DNA of 64,000 nucleotides from Microbacteriaceae bacterium VKM Ac-2854. GTDB lineage: Bacteria > Actinomycetota > Actinomycetes > Actinomycetales > Microbacteriaceae. Below, piece by piece: positions 16,549 to 25,944 of the stretch (positions are counted from its first letter, which is position 1; each line of letters opens with the position of its first letter). The notes below the pieces were generated by a model that was not told the origin of the DNA, searched no databases, and saw only the letters and a program-made list of their open reading frames with translations. The DNA lies in the NCBI GenBank assembly GCA_013205085.1, contig JABMLH010000003.1, positions 62,001-126,000 of the forward strand. Direction: 5' to 3'. A program made the position numbers and the translations under genes.

Positions 16549-17589
16549 TCATTCCGCTGCGGGCACGACCGACGGCGACCAGGCGTGCGGCACCAGCAGC
16601 GCCGGCGGCGCCGACGCCCCGACCCCGATCGACCAGATGTCCGTGTCGCCCGGCTGATCCACCCTCGGCAGGCCGTAGAGCAGGGTGTCGTCGTCGAGCC
16701 ACACCACTTGGTCGTCGACGCTGCGCTGCTCCGCGAGCACCGTCTCCGCGCCGGAGGCGAGATCGAGCACCGCGATCCGCCACTCGGGTGCGGCGCCGGC
16801 GGCGACGTTCTTCTTGTAGGCGACACGCGTTCCGTCGGGCGAGAGGGACGGGCACTCCGCCGTGTCGTGGATCGCCGTCAGCGTGCGCGCGGAGAGACTG
16901 CCGCGCACCAGCCAAGTGCGCTGCCCCGAGGCGACGGTGGCGTAGAACGTGTCTCCGTCGCCCGCGAAGGCGACGCCCCAGACGTTGCGGTCGATCGCCG
17001 TCACCGGCTCCCCCGCGACCGAGAACGCGAAATCCTCCAGGTTCACCGGCGGCGCAGCCGGACTCGCGAGCACCGGCTCGAGCACGGTCGCCGTGGAGAA
17101 GGTCGTCGGCGCGTAGGAGTGCCCCGTGACGAAGGCGGTGCTCGCCAGCATCGTGTCGTCGTCGGAGATGCGCGCGCGACTCGGGATGCCGGGCAGCGGC
17201 CAGCGGCGGATCGTGACCCCGTCCGCGTCGGTGAGCACCGCCTCGAAGGTCGTCACGACTCCGCGATCGGTACGCAGGCAGAGCTCGTGCGCCGCGGTGG
17301 CCCAGACCCGGTCGCAGGCTCGATCGCTGATCGTGCGGGCGCCGCCCGGGTCGGCGATCGGCACGGAGGCCACCATGCCGTACCCCTCGCCCAGCGCGGT
17401 GTTGCGGAAGACGATCCGGCCGTCCGACGGCGACCCCGTGACAACCGCGACGCTCGGCGCTGCGCTCATCCGCTCCTGATAGCGCAGATACGCCGACACG
17501 CCGTACGCGACGGAGCCGCCCAGCAGCAGCACCGCCGCCGCGATCGCGATCAGCCACCGCGCCCGCCCGCTCGGACCCACGCCGCTCAC
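16549..17589 (-). CDS. Membrane-anchored TolB-like beta-propeller protein
   Basis: 346-residue protein with one N-terminal membrane segment (WLIAIAAAVLLLGGSVAYGV, about 12-31) and an extracytoplasmic part with WD40/TolB-like blades, for example AECPSLSPDGTRVAYKK and DDQVVWLDDDTLLYGLP. Such propellers usually mediate protein or ligand contacts. The GTG start at 17589 overlaps the stop of the MFS gene (GTGA), so the two are translationally coupled. Function unknown. Confidence 0.75.
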   Translation of the reverse strand: MSGVGPSGRARWLIAIAAAVLLLGGSVAYGVSAYLRYQERMSAAPSVAVVTGSPSDGRIVFRNTALGEGYGMVASVPIADPGGARTISDRACDRVWATAAHELCLRTDRGVVTTFEAVLTDADGVTIRRWPLPGIPSRARISDDDTMLASTAFVTGHSYAPTTFSTATVLEPVLASPAAPPVNLEDFAFSVAGEPVTAIDRNVWGVAFAGDGDTFYATVASGQRTWLVRGSLSARTLTAIHDTAECPSLSPDGTRVAYKKNVAAGAAPEWRIAVLDLASGAETVLAEQRSVDDQVVWLDDDTLLYGLPRVDQPGDTDIWSIGVGASAPPALLVPHAWSPSVVPAAE

Positions 17590-18974
17590 TCCGGCCCCCT
17601 TCGCACGGGCTTCCGACGCAGCGAGGGTGCGCCGATCCGCCGCTCGCGCAGCAGAGCCGCCGCCGTCACGAGGCCCACAACGAGCGCCGCCGCGACCGTG
17701 ATCATCGCCGCCTCGCGCCCCCACGCGTACCAGAGCACGCCGAAACCGACCGATGCGAGCAGCCGCGCGACCGCCACCACCGTCTGCGCCGCCGCGATCC
17801 CGCTCGAACGCAGGGCGGTCGACACGGCGGTGCCGGCGATCGCGGCGAGGACACCGTCCGTCGCCGCGTAGAAGGCGCCGAGCAGCGCGAGACAGAGCAG
17901 GGTGGACCACAAGCCGGACGGCGCGCCGGCGGCGACGAGGTACACCGCCAGGAGCGCGACGTGCCCGGCCAGGAACAAACGCACTCGGCCCCACCGGTCC
18001 GCCAGGCGTCCGAACGGAACGGCGAGGGCGAGGTACGCGGCATTGGTGCCCACGTACAGCAGCGGGAACCAGGTCGTGGCGAACGCGTCACGGCTCTGCA
18101 GCACGAGGTAGACGAATCCGTCTCCGACCGTCAGCAGCCCCAGCACTCCGGCCGCCAGCAGCAGTCGCCGCATCCGGGGCGCGAGCAGATCCCGCCACGG
18201 CAGCCGGGCCCGCGGGGTTCGCCGCCGAACGGCACGGGCGGAGCGGGTCGCGCGGGTCGAGCGGGCCGCTCCCGGCACGAAGAGCAGCAGCACGATCACG
18301 CCCAGTGCGGCGAAGGCCGCGGAGACGACGAACACCGTGCGGTAACCGTCCGGCACCAGCAGCAGCACGATGAACGCCAGCAGGGGCCCGATCGTCGCGC
18401 CGATCGTGTCCAACATGCGGTGCACGCCGAAGGCTCGTGCCAGCGCGTTCGGCTCGGACGCGGCAGCGATCAGCGCGTCGCGCGGCGCCGTGCGGATGCC
18501 CTTCCCGATCCGGTCCACCGCGACGACGGCGGACACGGTGGCGGTGGCGGACGCGGCAGCGGGGCCGAGAGCCGCTCCCGGCCCGGCGCTGAGCAGCAGT
18601 CCGATCCTCGCGAGCAGCGACAGCCCGTAACCGGCACCGGCGATGGCTTTCGGTCGCGCCGTCCGATCGGCCGTCCAGCCCGCCCCGATCCGCACAACGG
18701 CGCTGATGCCTTGGGAGAGCCCGTCGAGGAAGCCGTAGGCGATCGTGGACAGACCGAGCGCCGCCGTGATGTACAGCGGCAGCACGGCCGCGGTCGACTC
18801 CGACGAGATGTCCGTCAGCAGGCTGACGATACCGAGTGCGATCACCGTCGGAGCCACCGCCGCACGGCGGCGCGATTGCGCGGCGGCCGGTGCGTTCTCG
18901 GGCCCGTTCTCCGGCTCGTTCTCCGGCCCTTTCTCCGGCTCCGGCGCCGGTCGGTCCGACAGCGAGATGTACAC
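17586..18974 (-). CDS. MFS transporter
   Basis: 462-residue major-facilitator permease with about 12 hydrophobic helices. The loop signatures GAGWTADRTARPKAIAGAG and DRIGKGIRTAPRDALIAAA mark an MFS group found widely in bacteria and often left without a substrate. A charged N-terminal tail contains PEPEKGPENEPENGPENAP, a short Pro-Glu-Asn repeat. GTG 18974, eight bases after the stop of the upstream gene, is preferred over the earlier in-frame start at 19052, which would overlap that gene. Operon partner of the TolB-like gene. Export is likely, but the substrate is unknown. Confidence 0.82.
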   Translation of the reverse strand: MYISLSDRPAPEPEKGPENEPENGPENAPAAAQSRRRAAVAPTVIALGIVSLLTDISSESTAAVLPLYITAALGLSTIAYGFLDGLSQGISAVVRIGAGWTADRTARPKAIAGAGYGLSLLARIGLLLSAGPGAALGPAAASATATVSAVVAVDRIGKGIRTAPRDALIAAASEPNALARAFGVHRMLDTIGATIGPLLAFIVLLLVPDGYRTVFVVSAAFAALGVIVLLLFVPGAARSTRATRSARAVRRRTPRARLPWRDLLAPRMRRLLLAAGVLGLLTVGDGFVYLVLQSRDAFATTWFPLLYVGTNAAYLALAVPFGRLADRWGRVRLFLAGHVALLAVYLVAAGAPSGLWSTLLCLALLGAFYAATDGVLAAIAGTAVSTALRSSGIAAAQTVVAVARLLASVGFGVLWYAWGREAAMITVAAALVVGLVTAAALLRERRIGAPSLRRKPVRRGPE

Positions 18975-18981
18975 GCTCGGC

Positions 18982-19701
18982 CTACTCGGCGTGCAGCACG
19001 GCGAAGACGGAGTATCCGGTGCGCCCGTTCCGCTCCGGATCGATCGAGACACTCACGGAGTCGGCACCGCGGCTGAATTCCATCGCCGTACCGCCCTCGT
19101 TACCCGGCAGCTCGGCCGAGGTGAAGCCCAGCGGCGACAGCACCGCGCGATAGAAGTCGAGCACCGAGTCGGCGGCACGGGCACCGTCGGCGACCAGCCC
19201 CGCACGCAGGACGGAGCCGTCGCCCGCGATCGAGGTGGACGCGATCCGGGCGCCGTCGAGGACGGGCACGACCGCGGTCGGGAATCCCGCCACGACGGAT
19301 CCCTCGGCGCTCGCCGCCGGAGGCAGCGGCAGCGTCACGAGCGCCGGCCTCGGCGCCGAGGGCGGCAAACCGGTCGATTCCGGGGCGGGCCCGGTCACCT
19401 CGAGAGGGCGCGCCGGATCGGGTCCCTCGGCGGCGGCACCGGGAGCGGCGGTCGGCTCCGACGAGGGGGCGGATGACGGTTCCGCGGCAGCCGACGGCAC
19501 GGTCGCCGGAGTCGTCGCCGTGGGGGGTGCCGTTGCGGCGGTGGTCGAGGGGCCGGCGGCGCCCGGTGACGGATCGAGGGTCGCCGCGGCGGGCGGCGGC
19601 GGCCCGTCGTCCCGACCCAGCAGATCGAGGGTGATCGCCGCGGCGACGAGCACCGCCGCGATCGCGGCGCTGACCACCACCAGGAGCCGACGTCGTTCCA
19701 T
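18982..19701 (-). CDS. Anchored extracytoplasmic protein with Ala/Pro/Thr-rich linker
   Basis: 239 residues: an N-terminal membrane helix (LLVVVSAAIAAVLVAAAITL, 6-25), a low-complexity Ala/Pro/Ser/Thr linker to about residue 110, then a folded domain (about 125-239) with DSVLDFYRAVLSPLGF and GTAMEFSRGADSVSVSIDPE. The tail recalls small alpha/beta sensor-like domains, but I do not recognise the family. First gene of a likely operon with the MFS transporter and TolB-like protein. Confidence 0.7.
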   Translation of the reverse strand: MERRRLLVVVSAAIAAVLVAAAITLDLLGRDDGPPPPAAATLDPSPGAAGPSTTAATAPPTATTPATVPSAAAEPSSAPSSEPTAAPGAAAEGPDPARPLEVTGPAPESTGLPPSAPRPALVTLPLPPAASAEGSVVAGFPTAVVPVLDGARIASTSIAGDGSVLRAGLVADGARAADSVLDFYRAVLSPLGFTSAELPGNEGGTAMEFSRGADSVSVSIDPERNGRTGYSVFAVLHAE

Positions 19702-19843
19702 GCTGCCTCGAGTCCGTTCCCGCGCGCCGGCCGCTCGGCCGGGTCCGAGCAGATCACAACGACGCGGTTACCAGCGACCATAGTGAGTCGGCGTCAGTTC
19801 GGCCATGCCCGTGACGCGAGATCGTCCGCTTAGGCTTCTCTCT

Positions 19844-20362
19844 ATGTCCGATCCCCGTGCGCCCCTCCCGTCGACTCCGCCGCCCGGCTGGTACCCGCAC
19901 CCGGCGGATCTCGGCACCGAACTGTACTGGGACGGTTCGGCGTGGACCACGCTGTCCCGCCCCGCGCCGGGAACCGAGAGCGCTCCGGCGTACGGAACTC
20001 CTCCCACGGATGCCGCGGCCACCACGTCGACGGTCTCGCCGTACGACGCGTCCGCGACCCCTGCACCGTCGAACGGGGCGCCGTACGGTTCGCCGTACGC
20101 GTCGCCCGAGAGCGGCGCCTATCCGACGAGCGCACCGGCCGCGCGCAACAACCTCGCGATCGCCTCGCTGGTGCTCGGGATCGTCGGTCTGATCATCAAC
20201 CCGTTCTACGTGCCGTCCATCCTGGCCATCGTGTTCGGTGCCCGGTCCCGCCAGGCGGCGAAGCTCGCCGGCGCGCCGATGGGGATGTCGACCGCGGGCC
20301 TCGTGCTCGGAATCGTCGGCATCGTCGCGGCCTTCGCCGTGCGCTACCTGTTCAACTCCTAG
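19844..20362 (+). CDS. DUF2510/DUF4190 membrane protein
   Basis: 172 residues. The N-terminal DUF2510 motif is PPGWYPHPADLGTELYWDGS (10-29), typical of actinobacteria. A Pro/Ser/Ala-rich linker follows, then two membrane helices of DUF4190 type (NNLAIASLVLGIVGLIINPF and STAGLVLGIVGIVAAFAVRY). A TAGGCT box exactly 7 bases before the ATG suggests a leaderless transcript; an ATG further up at 19805 lacks support. The last 11 bases overlap the convergent gene. Confidence 0.8.
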   Translation: MSDPRAPLPSTPPPGWYPHPADLGTELYWDGSAWTTLSRPAPGTESAPAYGTPPTDAAATTSTVSPYDASATPAPSNGAPYGSPYASPESGAYPTSAPAARNNLAIASLVLGIVGLIINPFYVPSILAIVFGARSRQAAKLAGAPMGMSTAGLVLGIVGIVAAFAVRYLFNS

Positions 20363-21185
20363 ACAGCTCGTCGAGACTCGCGCGGGCGTCGCGCAGCGCT
20401 TCTTGCGCCGCGTCGTCGGCTCGGCGTGCTGTCTCCGCGGCCGTTCGTGCGACCTCGTTCGCCTTCTCGGCGTCGGCCAGGGCTGCCCGAGCCTCGTCGC
20501 GGCGGATCCGGGCCGCTCGTTTGTGCTCCGCCGCCTCGGCGCGGAGCTCGGCGGCCGAGCGCGCCGCGGCTTCGGCCGCCTGCAGTTCGCGCTTGGCGCG
20601 CCGCAGGGCGAGGCTCGTGTCGATCGGCGCCGGTCCGCCGTCGCTCGGCGGGCGCGGCACGTCGATCGCCGGCCCTGCGATCGCGCCGTCGAGGTCGACC
20701 GCTGAGATGCCGTCCGCCGCGAGGGAGCGCACCAGCCGCCCGCTGCGGATCGCCTCCGCGGCGCCCGCATCCGCCACGGCCGCGAGCACCGTGCGGCGGA
20801 TCTCGTCGACGGCGGTCGCGCTGAGCTTCTCCGCCGCGCCGTCCGTGTCGGTGGCGACGGCGGCCACGACCTCAGTGAGCAGCCGGTTCCGGTCACGGCC
20901 GAGCGCCCGGATCGCCGCTCGGTCGGCGCCGCTCTGCGCCGTCCGGAACTCCCGGCCGAGGGCGAGAACGCGCGTGAGCAGGTCCGCGTGCGCGCCGCTG
21001 AGGCGGTTGATCGCCTCCGCCGCAGCGCTGGGCTTGACGAACGCGGCGACGCTCGCCGCCAGCTCCGCGTCGCCTTGCTTCTTCAATTCCGCTGCGCGCG
21101 CGTTCCGCGCCGCGACGAAGCCGCCCCGCGGCTGGCTGTACAGCCGCTGCGCCTCCGCCAGCAGCGGGTCGGTGCCGGAGATCAC
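20352..21185 (-). CDS. Hypothetical Ala-rich, largely helical protein
   Basis: 277 residues, rich in Ala, Arg and Glu, probably mostly alpha-helical. It starts ISGTDPLLAEAQRLYSQPRG. Residues about 195-265 are strongly heptad-like (RELQAAEAAARSAAELRAEA and following) and likely form a coiled coil. No recognised family. GTG 21185 overlaps the stop of a possible 23-codon upstream ORF (GTGA). Convergent with the DUF2510 gene. Cytoplasmic by prediction. Confidence 0.65.
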   Translation of the reverse strand: MISGTDPLLAEAQRLYSQPRGGFVAARNARAAELKKQGDAELAASVAAFVKPSAAAEAINRLSGAHADLLTRVLALGREFRTAQSGADRAAIRALGRDRNRLLTEVVAAVATDTDGAAEKLSATAVDEIRRTVLAAVADAGAAEAIRSGRLVRSLAADGISAVDLDGAIAGPAIDVPRPPSDGGPAPIDTSLALRRAKRELQAAEAAARSAAELRAEAAEHKRAARIRRDEARAALADAEKANEVARTAAETARRADDAAQEALRDARASLDELSRS

Positions 21186-21253
21186 GCGCCGCCCGACTCG
21201 ACCGGCCGCTCGCGCATGCCCCCGACGACGGTGCGCAGCTCGATCTCGACCAT
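21182..21253 (-). CDS. Possible 23-codon small ORF coupled to the downstream gene
   Basis: ATG at 21253 opens a 23-codon frame (starting MVEIELRTVVGGMRERP) whose TGA overlaps the GTG of the next gene. A GGTGG lies six bases before the ATG. The overlap style matches true gene junctions elsewhere in this window. It could be a short protein or a leader for translational coupling; chance cannot be excluded at this length. Confidence 0.35.
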   Translation of the reverse strand: MVEIELRTVVGGMRERPVESGGA

Positions 21254-21302
21254 GGCAACCACCGTACGCCGCGCCGAGCACCATGACCTACGGTTGACGA
21301 CT

Positions 21303-22520
21303 GTGACCAACGGTAGGAATTCGATCTCGTCCTGGCGCAGCGCGACCCCCGTGTTCGTCATCGCGATCGCCCTGGTGGCGCTCGTGCTCCGCGGTCCGAT
21401 CGTCGCCGTCGCCCCAGTGGTGGACGCGATCCGCGCCGACCTCGCGCTCACGGCGACGCAGGCCGGCCTGCTCACCAGCATCCCCGTCCTCTGCTTCGCC
21501 CTGGCGACACCGCTGGCCGTCGCCGTGATCGCCCGCGCCGGCGCCGACGCGGCCGTCAGCATCAGCGTGCTCGGCGTCGCCCTCGGCACGATCATCCGCT
21601 CCTCGGGCGAGCTGACCGCGACCGTGATCGGCACGATCGTCATCGGCGCGTTCATCACGATCGGCAACGTGGTCGTGCCGGTGGTGATCCGGCGCGATGT
21701 CGCACCCGCCAGGGTCGGCCTGACCACCGGCGTCTACACGGCAGCCCTGAACATCGGCTCGACCATCACCGCACTGGGCACGGCTCCGCTGGCCGAGTCG
21801 TGGGGGTGGCGCGGCGCTCTGCTGGCGTGGAGCTCGTTCTCGGTGCTCGCGCTCGCGGCCTGGCTGATCGCCGTCGGTCGTCGGCGCGCCTTCGTGCCGA
21901 TCCGCGCCGGCGCGATCGCTGCCGCGGATGCGGCCGGTTCGCCGCCCCGGGTCTGGCGCAGCCTGACCGTGCTGCTGCTGGCGATCTCCTTCGCCAGCCA
22001 GGGTTTCTCCTACTACGGCGTCACCGCGTGGTTGCCGACCCTGCTGATGGACGAGAACGGCTTCACCATCGCGCAGGCGGGCGCCAGTTCCTCGGTCTTC
22101 CAGATCGCCGCCGTGGTCGGAGCCCTCGGGGTGCCGCTGCTCGTCTCGAGGCTGCAGCCGTTCGGCAGCTTCATCGTGGTGGGGGCGCTGTGGGCCTGCG
22201 TGCCGCTCGGGCTCCTCTTCGCTCCCGAGCTGTGGCTGCTCTGGTGCCTTCTCGGCGGTGCCGCGCAGGGCGGCGGGATCACCATCATCTTCGTCGTGAT
22301 CGTGCGGATCGCGCGCAGCGATGCTCACGCCTCCCGGTTGTCCGCCACCGTGCAGGGCATCGCCTACGCCCTGTCCGCGACGGCGCCGACCGTGGTCGGC
22401 TTCGCGCACGACCTCACCGCGGCGTGGACGGCGCCGCTGCTGGTGGTGCTGGTCGCCGTCCTCTCCTTCACCGTGCTGGGCTGCATCGCCTCCGTCCGCC
22501 AGGCGAGAGTCGGACACTGA
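21303..22520 (+). CDS. MFS transporter, CynX/NimT-like
   Basis: 405-residue permease with about 12 hydrophobic helices. It resembles the cyanate/nitroimidazole (CynX/NimT) branch: ALVLRGPIVAVAPVVDAIRA at the start, LLTSIPVLCFALATPLA, VPVVIRRDVAPARVGLTTGV and a second half from SLTVLLLAISFASQGFSYYG. The substrate is unknown. The start is taken at GTG 21303, with TTG 21294 possible; no good ribosome binding site is seen. Divergent from the small ORF. Confidence 0.82.
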   Translation: MTNGRNSISSWRSATPVFVIAIALVALVLRGPIVAVAPVVDAIRADLALTATQAGLLTSIPVLCFALATPLAVAVIARAGADAAVSISVLGVALGTIIRSSGELTATVIGTIVIGAFITIGNVVVPVVIRRDVAPARVGLTTGVYTAALNIGSTITALGTAPLAESWGWRGALLAWSSFSVLALAAWLIAVGRRRAFVPIRAGAIAAADAAGSPPRVWRSLTVLLLAISFASQGFSYYGVTAWLPTLLMDENGFTIAQAGASSSVFQIAAVVGALGVPLLVSRLQPFGSFIVVGALWACVPLGLLFAPELWLLWCLLGGAAQGGGITIIFVVIVRIARSDAHASRLSATVQGIAYALSATAPTVVGFAHDLTAAWTAPLLVVLVAVLSFTVLGCIASVRQARVGH

Positions 22521-22573
22521 GAGCCGCTCGTCAAGCCACTGCGCGGTGCGGGCCACCTGAGTAGCGTGGGGGC

Positions 22574-23650
22574 ATGGCGCAGAAGAGCAGTACCAAGGCC
22601 GAGACTGCCACCGAGCCCGAGGATTCGCGCAAGCCGGACGAGATCAGCGACATCACGAAGCAGTCGTGGTTCTACACGCTGAAGAAGACCCTGCGCGAGT
22701 TCGGTGCCGACCAGTGCACCGATCTCGCCGCCGGCCTGACCTACTACGCCGTGCTGGCGTTGTTCCCCGGCCTGCTCGCGGTGGTCTCGGTGCTCGGCCT
22801 CTTCGGCGCCGCCCAGAAGACGACCGACACGGTGCTCGAACTGATGTCGAACCTCGCCTCGCCGCAGGCCGTCGAGGTGCTGCGCGGCCCGGTCGAGCAA
22901 CTCACCTCGTCGCCGGCGGCCGGCATCGCGTTCGCCACGGGCCTGATCGGCGCACTCTGGTCGGCGTCGGGCTACGTCGGCGGCTTCGGCCGAGCGATGA
23001 ACCGCATCTACGATGTCGACGAGGGGCGCCCGATCTGGAAGCTGCGTCCGACCATGCTCGGCGTGACGCTGTTCACCGTGGTCCTCCTGGTGATCGCGGC
23101 GCTGATCCTGGTGCTCAGCGGACCCGTCGCCACGGCGGTCGGCGACGTGATCGGGCTCGGGGAAGGAACCCTCCTGGTCTGGAACATCGCGAAGTGGCCG
23201 GTGCTCGGCATCATCGCCGTCGTGGTCATCGCCGTGCTCTACTACTGGGCCCCGAACATCCGCCAGCCGAAGTTCCGCTGGATGAGTCTGGGCGCGCTGC
23301 TCGCGCTGGTGATCTGGCTGATCGCCTCGGTCGGCTTCGGACTGTACGTGGCGAACTTCTCCAACTACGACGCCACCTACGGCTCGCTCGGCGCGGTGAT
23401 CGTATTCCTGCTCTGGATCTGGATCACCAACCTCGCCCTGCTCTTCGGGGCCGAGTTCGACGCCGAACTCGAACGCGCGCGCCAGTTGCAGGCCGGCATC
23501 GTGGCGGAGGAGAACCTGCAGCTGCCCCCGCGCGACACGACCGCGAGCGACAAGAAGGCGAAGCAGCACCACCAGGACGTCGTCGACGGACGCTGGCTCC
23601 GTCTCACCGCCGACACCGAGCGCGCCAATCGCGGCGAGGACGAGGACTGA
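22574..23650 (+). CDS. YihY/BrkB family integral membrane protein
   Basis: 358 residues with about six membrane helices. Family marks are FGADQCTDLAAGLTYYAVLA, ALWSASGYVGGFGRAMNRIY and YGSLGAVIVFLLWIWITNLA, ending with an acceptor-like ELERARQLQAG helix and a hydrophilic tail rich in Lys, Asp and His. Often misnamed RNase BN; the real role (possibly lipid or envelope transport) is unclear. A TAGCGT box is six bases before the ATG, compatible with a leaderless start, although GGGGG could also act as ribosome binding site. Confidence 0.88.
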   Translation: MAQKSSTKAETATEPEDSRKPDEISDITKQSWFYTLKKTLREFGADQCTDLAAGLTYYAVLALFPGLLAVVSVLGLFGAAQKTTDTVLELMSNLASPQAVEVLRGPVEQLTSSPAAGIAFATGLIGALWSASGYVGGFGRAMNRIYDVDEGRPIWKLRPTMLGVTLFTVVLLVIAALILVLSGPVATAVGDVIGLGEGTLLVWNIAKWPVLGIIAVVVIAVLYYWAPNIRQPKFRWMSLGALLALVIWLIASVGFGLYVANFSNYDATYGSLGAVIVFLLWIWITNLALLFGAEFDAELERARQLQAGIVAEENLQLPPRDTTASDKKAKQHHQDVVDGRWLRLTADTERANRGEDED

Positions 23651-23770
23651 CCCGCGACCACTCCGCGAAATTTCGCGAGATTCGTTGTTGCGGACGACGT
23701 GCTGCGCCGCGGCGGCCTATCTGGTCCGCAGATGGCCATCTCGAACGGGGCGCTCGCGGCACGAGGCTAG

Positions 23771-23787
23771 CTGTGGTCCGACCACAG
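23771..23787. promoter_or_regulatory. GntR/FadR-type operator 1
   Basis: Perfect 17-base palindrome CTGTGGTC-C-GACCACAG containing TGGTCNGACCA, the form bound by many FadR-subfamily GntR repressors. A near-identical copy follows 23 bases downstream. Probably bound by the GntR protein encoded just after it. Confidence 0.8.
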
Positions 23788-23793
23788 CTGGTA

Positions 23794-23810
23794 CTGTGGT
23801 CGGACCACAG
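23794..23810. promoter_or_regulatory. GntR/FadR-type operator 2
   Basis: Perfect 17-base palindrome CTGTGGTC-G-GACCACAG, ending 13 bases before the regulator's start codon. Spacing of 23 bases between the two sites could allow cooperative binding of two dimers on one face of the DNA (inference). Confidence 0.8.
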
Positions 23811-23823
23811 AGAGGAGCCGCCC

Positions 23824-24534
23824 GTGAGCGACGACGCCCGCGCCTGGGAGAAGGTGCTCGCCCACGTCGAGTCCCGCCTGCTCTCCGGCGATCTCGCCCC
23901 CGGCGACCGGCTGCCGGGCGAACGCGCCCTCGCGCTCGAACTCGGCGTCGGCCGCTCCTCCGTCCGCGAGGCGGTTCGGGTGCTCGAAGTGATGGGGCTG
24001 ATCCGAACCCAGACCGGATCCGGACCGAGCGCGGGAGCCGTGATCGTCGCCCGACCGACCGGCGGCATGAGCGTGCTGCTGCGCCTCCAGGTGGCGGCGA
24101 GCGGATTCGCGGTCGCCGACATCGTGCGCACCCGACTCGTGCTCGAGACCGCAGTCGTCGACGACCTAGCCGCGCACGCGCATCCCCCGCTCACGGCGAG
24201 TGCGGAACTGCTCGACGCGATGGATGCGCCGGACCTCAGTCACGACGAGTTCCTCGCGCTGGATCAGCAGTTCCACCTCTCGCTCGCCGAGGCGAGCGGC
24301 AACGCCGTGATCGCCGCCATCACGGCCGGCCTCCGCGACGCCGTCGAGAGCTACGTCATCGACGCCGCCCGCAGTCTGCCCGACTGGCAGCGCACCCGAG
24401 ACCGGCTCCGCGCCGAACACCGCGGCATCCTCGCCGCCGTCGCGTCCGGCGACGCCGCTAAGGCCCGCACGGCCGTCACCGCGCACATCACCGGCTACTA
24501 CACCGAGACCCACCTCACGTCGGCGCCCCGCTGA
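23824..24534 (+). CDS. GntR/FadR family regulator, probably of L-lactate use
   Basis: 236 residues. The N-terminal winged helix has [20 protein letters not shown] and [20 protein letters not shown]; the C-terminal FCD domain has [20 protein letters not shown] and [20 protein letters not shown], which supply the usual metal-site Asp/His residues. GTG with GAGAGGAG upstream. It lies 32 bases before the L-lactate dehydrogenase gene in the same direction, as LldR does in other bacteria, so lactate-responsive repression of the pair is likely. The ligand is inferred from the neighbour only. Confidence 0.88.
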   Translation: MSDDARAWEKVLAHVESRLLSGDLAPGDRLPGERALALELGVGRSSVREAVRVLEVMGLIRTQTGSGPSAGAVIVARPTGGMSVLLRLQVAASGFAVADIVRTRLVLETAVVDDLAAHAHPPLTASAELLDAMDAPDLSHDEFLALDQQFHLSLAEASGNAVIAAITAGLRDAVESYVIDAARSLPDWQRTRDRLRAEHRGILAAVASGDAAKARTAVTAHITGYYTETHLTSAPR

Positions 24535-24566
24535 CCCCCACGCCACTCGCACGAAAAGGAGCCCTC

Positions 24567-25826
24567 ATGGTCGAGAGACGAATCCCGAAGGTGCGCGACC
24601 TCGCGCCCCTGATGCAGTTCAAGAAGCCCGAGCTGAACCTCAAGAAAGCACGCCTGGAGTCGGCGCTGACGATCCAGGACCTGCAGAAGATCGCGCGCCG
24701 CCGCACGCCCAAGGCGGCGTTCGACTACACCGAGGGCGCGGCGGAGGCCGAACTCTCGCTGGCTCGCGCGCGTCAGGCCTTCGAGGACATCCAGTTCAAC
24801 CCCGCGATCCTGCGCGACGTCTCCACCGTCAGCACGAACTGGGACGTGCTCGGCGCGAACGTGGCGCTGCCCTTCGGCATCGCGCCGACCGGCTTCACCC
24901 GGATGATGCAGACCGAGGGCGAGATCGCGGGAGCGCACGCCGCCGCGAAGCACGGCATCCCCTTCTCGCTCTCCACCATGGGCACCACCGCGATCGAGGA
25001 TGTCAAGGCGGCGAATCCGCACGGCCGGAACTGGTTCCAGCTGTACATGTGGAAGGACCGCGATCGCTCGATGGCGCTGGTCGACCGGGCGGCGAAGGCC
25101 GGCTTCGACACCCTGCTCGTGACCGTGGACGTGCCGGTCGCGGGAGCCCGCCTGCGCGACAAGCGCAACGGCTTCTCCATCCCGCCGCAGCTGTCGCTCG
25201 GCACCGTGGTCAACGCGCTCCCCCGCCCGTGGTGGTGGATCGACTTCCTCACCACCGAGCCGCTCGCGTTCGCCTCGCTGGACCGCTGGTCGGGCACCGT
25301 CGGCGAGTTGCTCGACTCGATGTTCGACCCGACGGTGACCTTCGAGGACCTCGCCTGGATCCGCGACCAGTGGCCGGGCAAGGTCGTCGTCAAGGGCGTG
25401 CAGAACCTCGACGACGCCAAGCACCTCGCCGAACTCGGCGTCGACGGCATCACGCTGTCGAACCACGGCGGGCGCCAGCTCGACCGGGCGCCGATCCCGT
25501 TCCACCTGCTGCCCGAGGTCGTCCGCGAGGTCGGCTCCGAGTACGAAGTGCACCTCGATACCGGCATCATGTCGGGCGCCGACATCGTCGCGTCCGTCGC
25601 GCTGGGCGCGCGCTTCACCCTGGTCGGCCGCGCGTACCTCTACGGCCTGATGGCCGGCGGCGAGGCGGGCGTGAACCGGATGATCGAGATCCTCGGTGAG
25701 CAGATCACCCGCACGATGCGCCTCCTCGGCGTCAACGCGTTGGAGGAGCTCAACCCGGGCCACGTCACCCAGCTGCAGCGCCTCGCCCCGCGCGCGGTCT
25801 CGCCGCAGTTCCAGCTCGCCGACTGA
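24567..25826 (+). CDS. lldD: FMN-dependent L-lactate dehydrogenase
   Basis: 419-residue alpha-hydroxy-acid dehydrogenase: L-lactate to pyruvate with FMN, passing electrons to the respiratory chain. Family marks are [70 protein letters not shown] and the catalytic [12 protein letters not shown] (about 298-309) with the active-site His. The length suits LldD, with a slightly long N-terminal arm. AAGGAG ribosome binding site. Behind the GntR regulator and its paired operators. Other 2-hydroxy acids are possible substrates. Confidence 0.9.
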   Translation: MVERRIPKVRDLAPLMQFKKPELNLKKARLESALTIQDLQKIARRRTPKAAFDYTEGAAEAELSLARARQAFEDIQFNPAILRDVSTVSTNWDVLGANVALPFGIAPTGFTRMMQTEGEIAGAHAAAKHGIPFSLSTMGTTAIEDVKAANPHGRNWFQLYMWKDRDRSMALVDRAAKAGFDTLLVTVDVPVAGARLRDKRNGFSIPPQLSLGTVVNALPRPWWWIDFLTTEPLAFASLDRWSGTVGELLDSMFDPTVTFEDLAWIRDQWPGKVVVKGVQNLDDAKHLAELGVDGITLSNHGGRQLDRAPIPFHLLPEVVREVGSEYEVHLDTGIMSGADIVASVALGARFTLVGRAYLYGLMAGGEAGVNRMIEILGEQITRTMRLLGVNALEELNPGHVTQLQRLAPRAVSPQFQLAD

Positions 25827-25840
25827 CCCACCCCGACGCC

Positions 25841-25908
25841 CGAAGCCCGGGTCGTCGCGATCCGTTTCGCCGCGGAGACGGACGGAACGCGACCACCGGG
25901 GCTTTGCG
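25841..25908. terminator. Long imperfect hairpin between convergent genes
   Basis: GAAGCCCGGGTCGTCGCGAT... pairs imperfectly with CGCGACCACCGGGGCTTTGC about 50 bases later, in the gap between lldD (plus) and the RibD-like gene (minus). It probably ends both transcripts. Confidence 0.5.
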
Positions 25909-25944
25909 GCTTTCCGACGCGGTCGGATCGGGCGGGCGGGCGCC

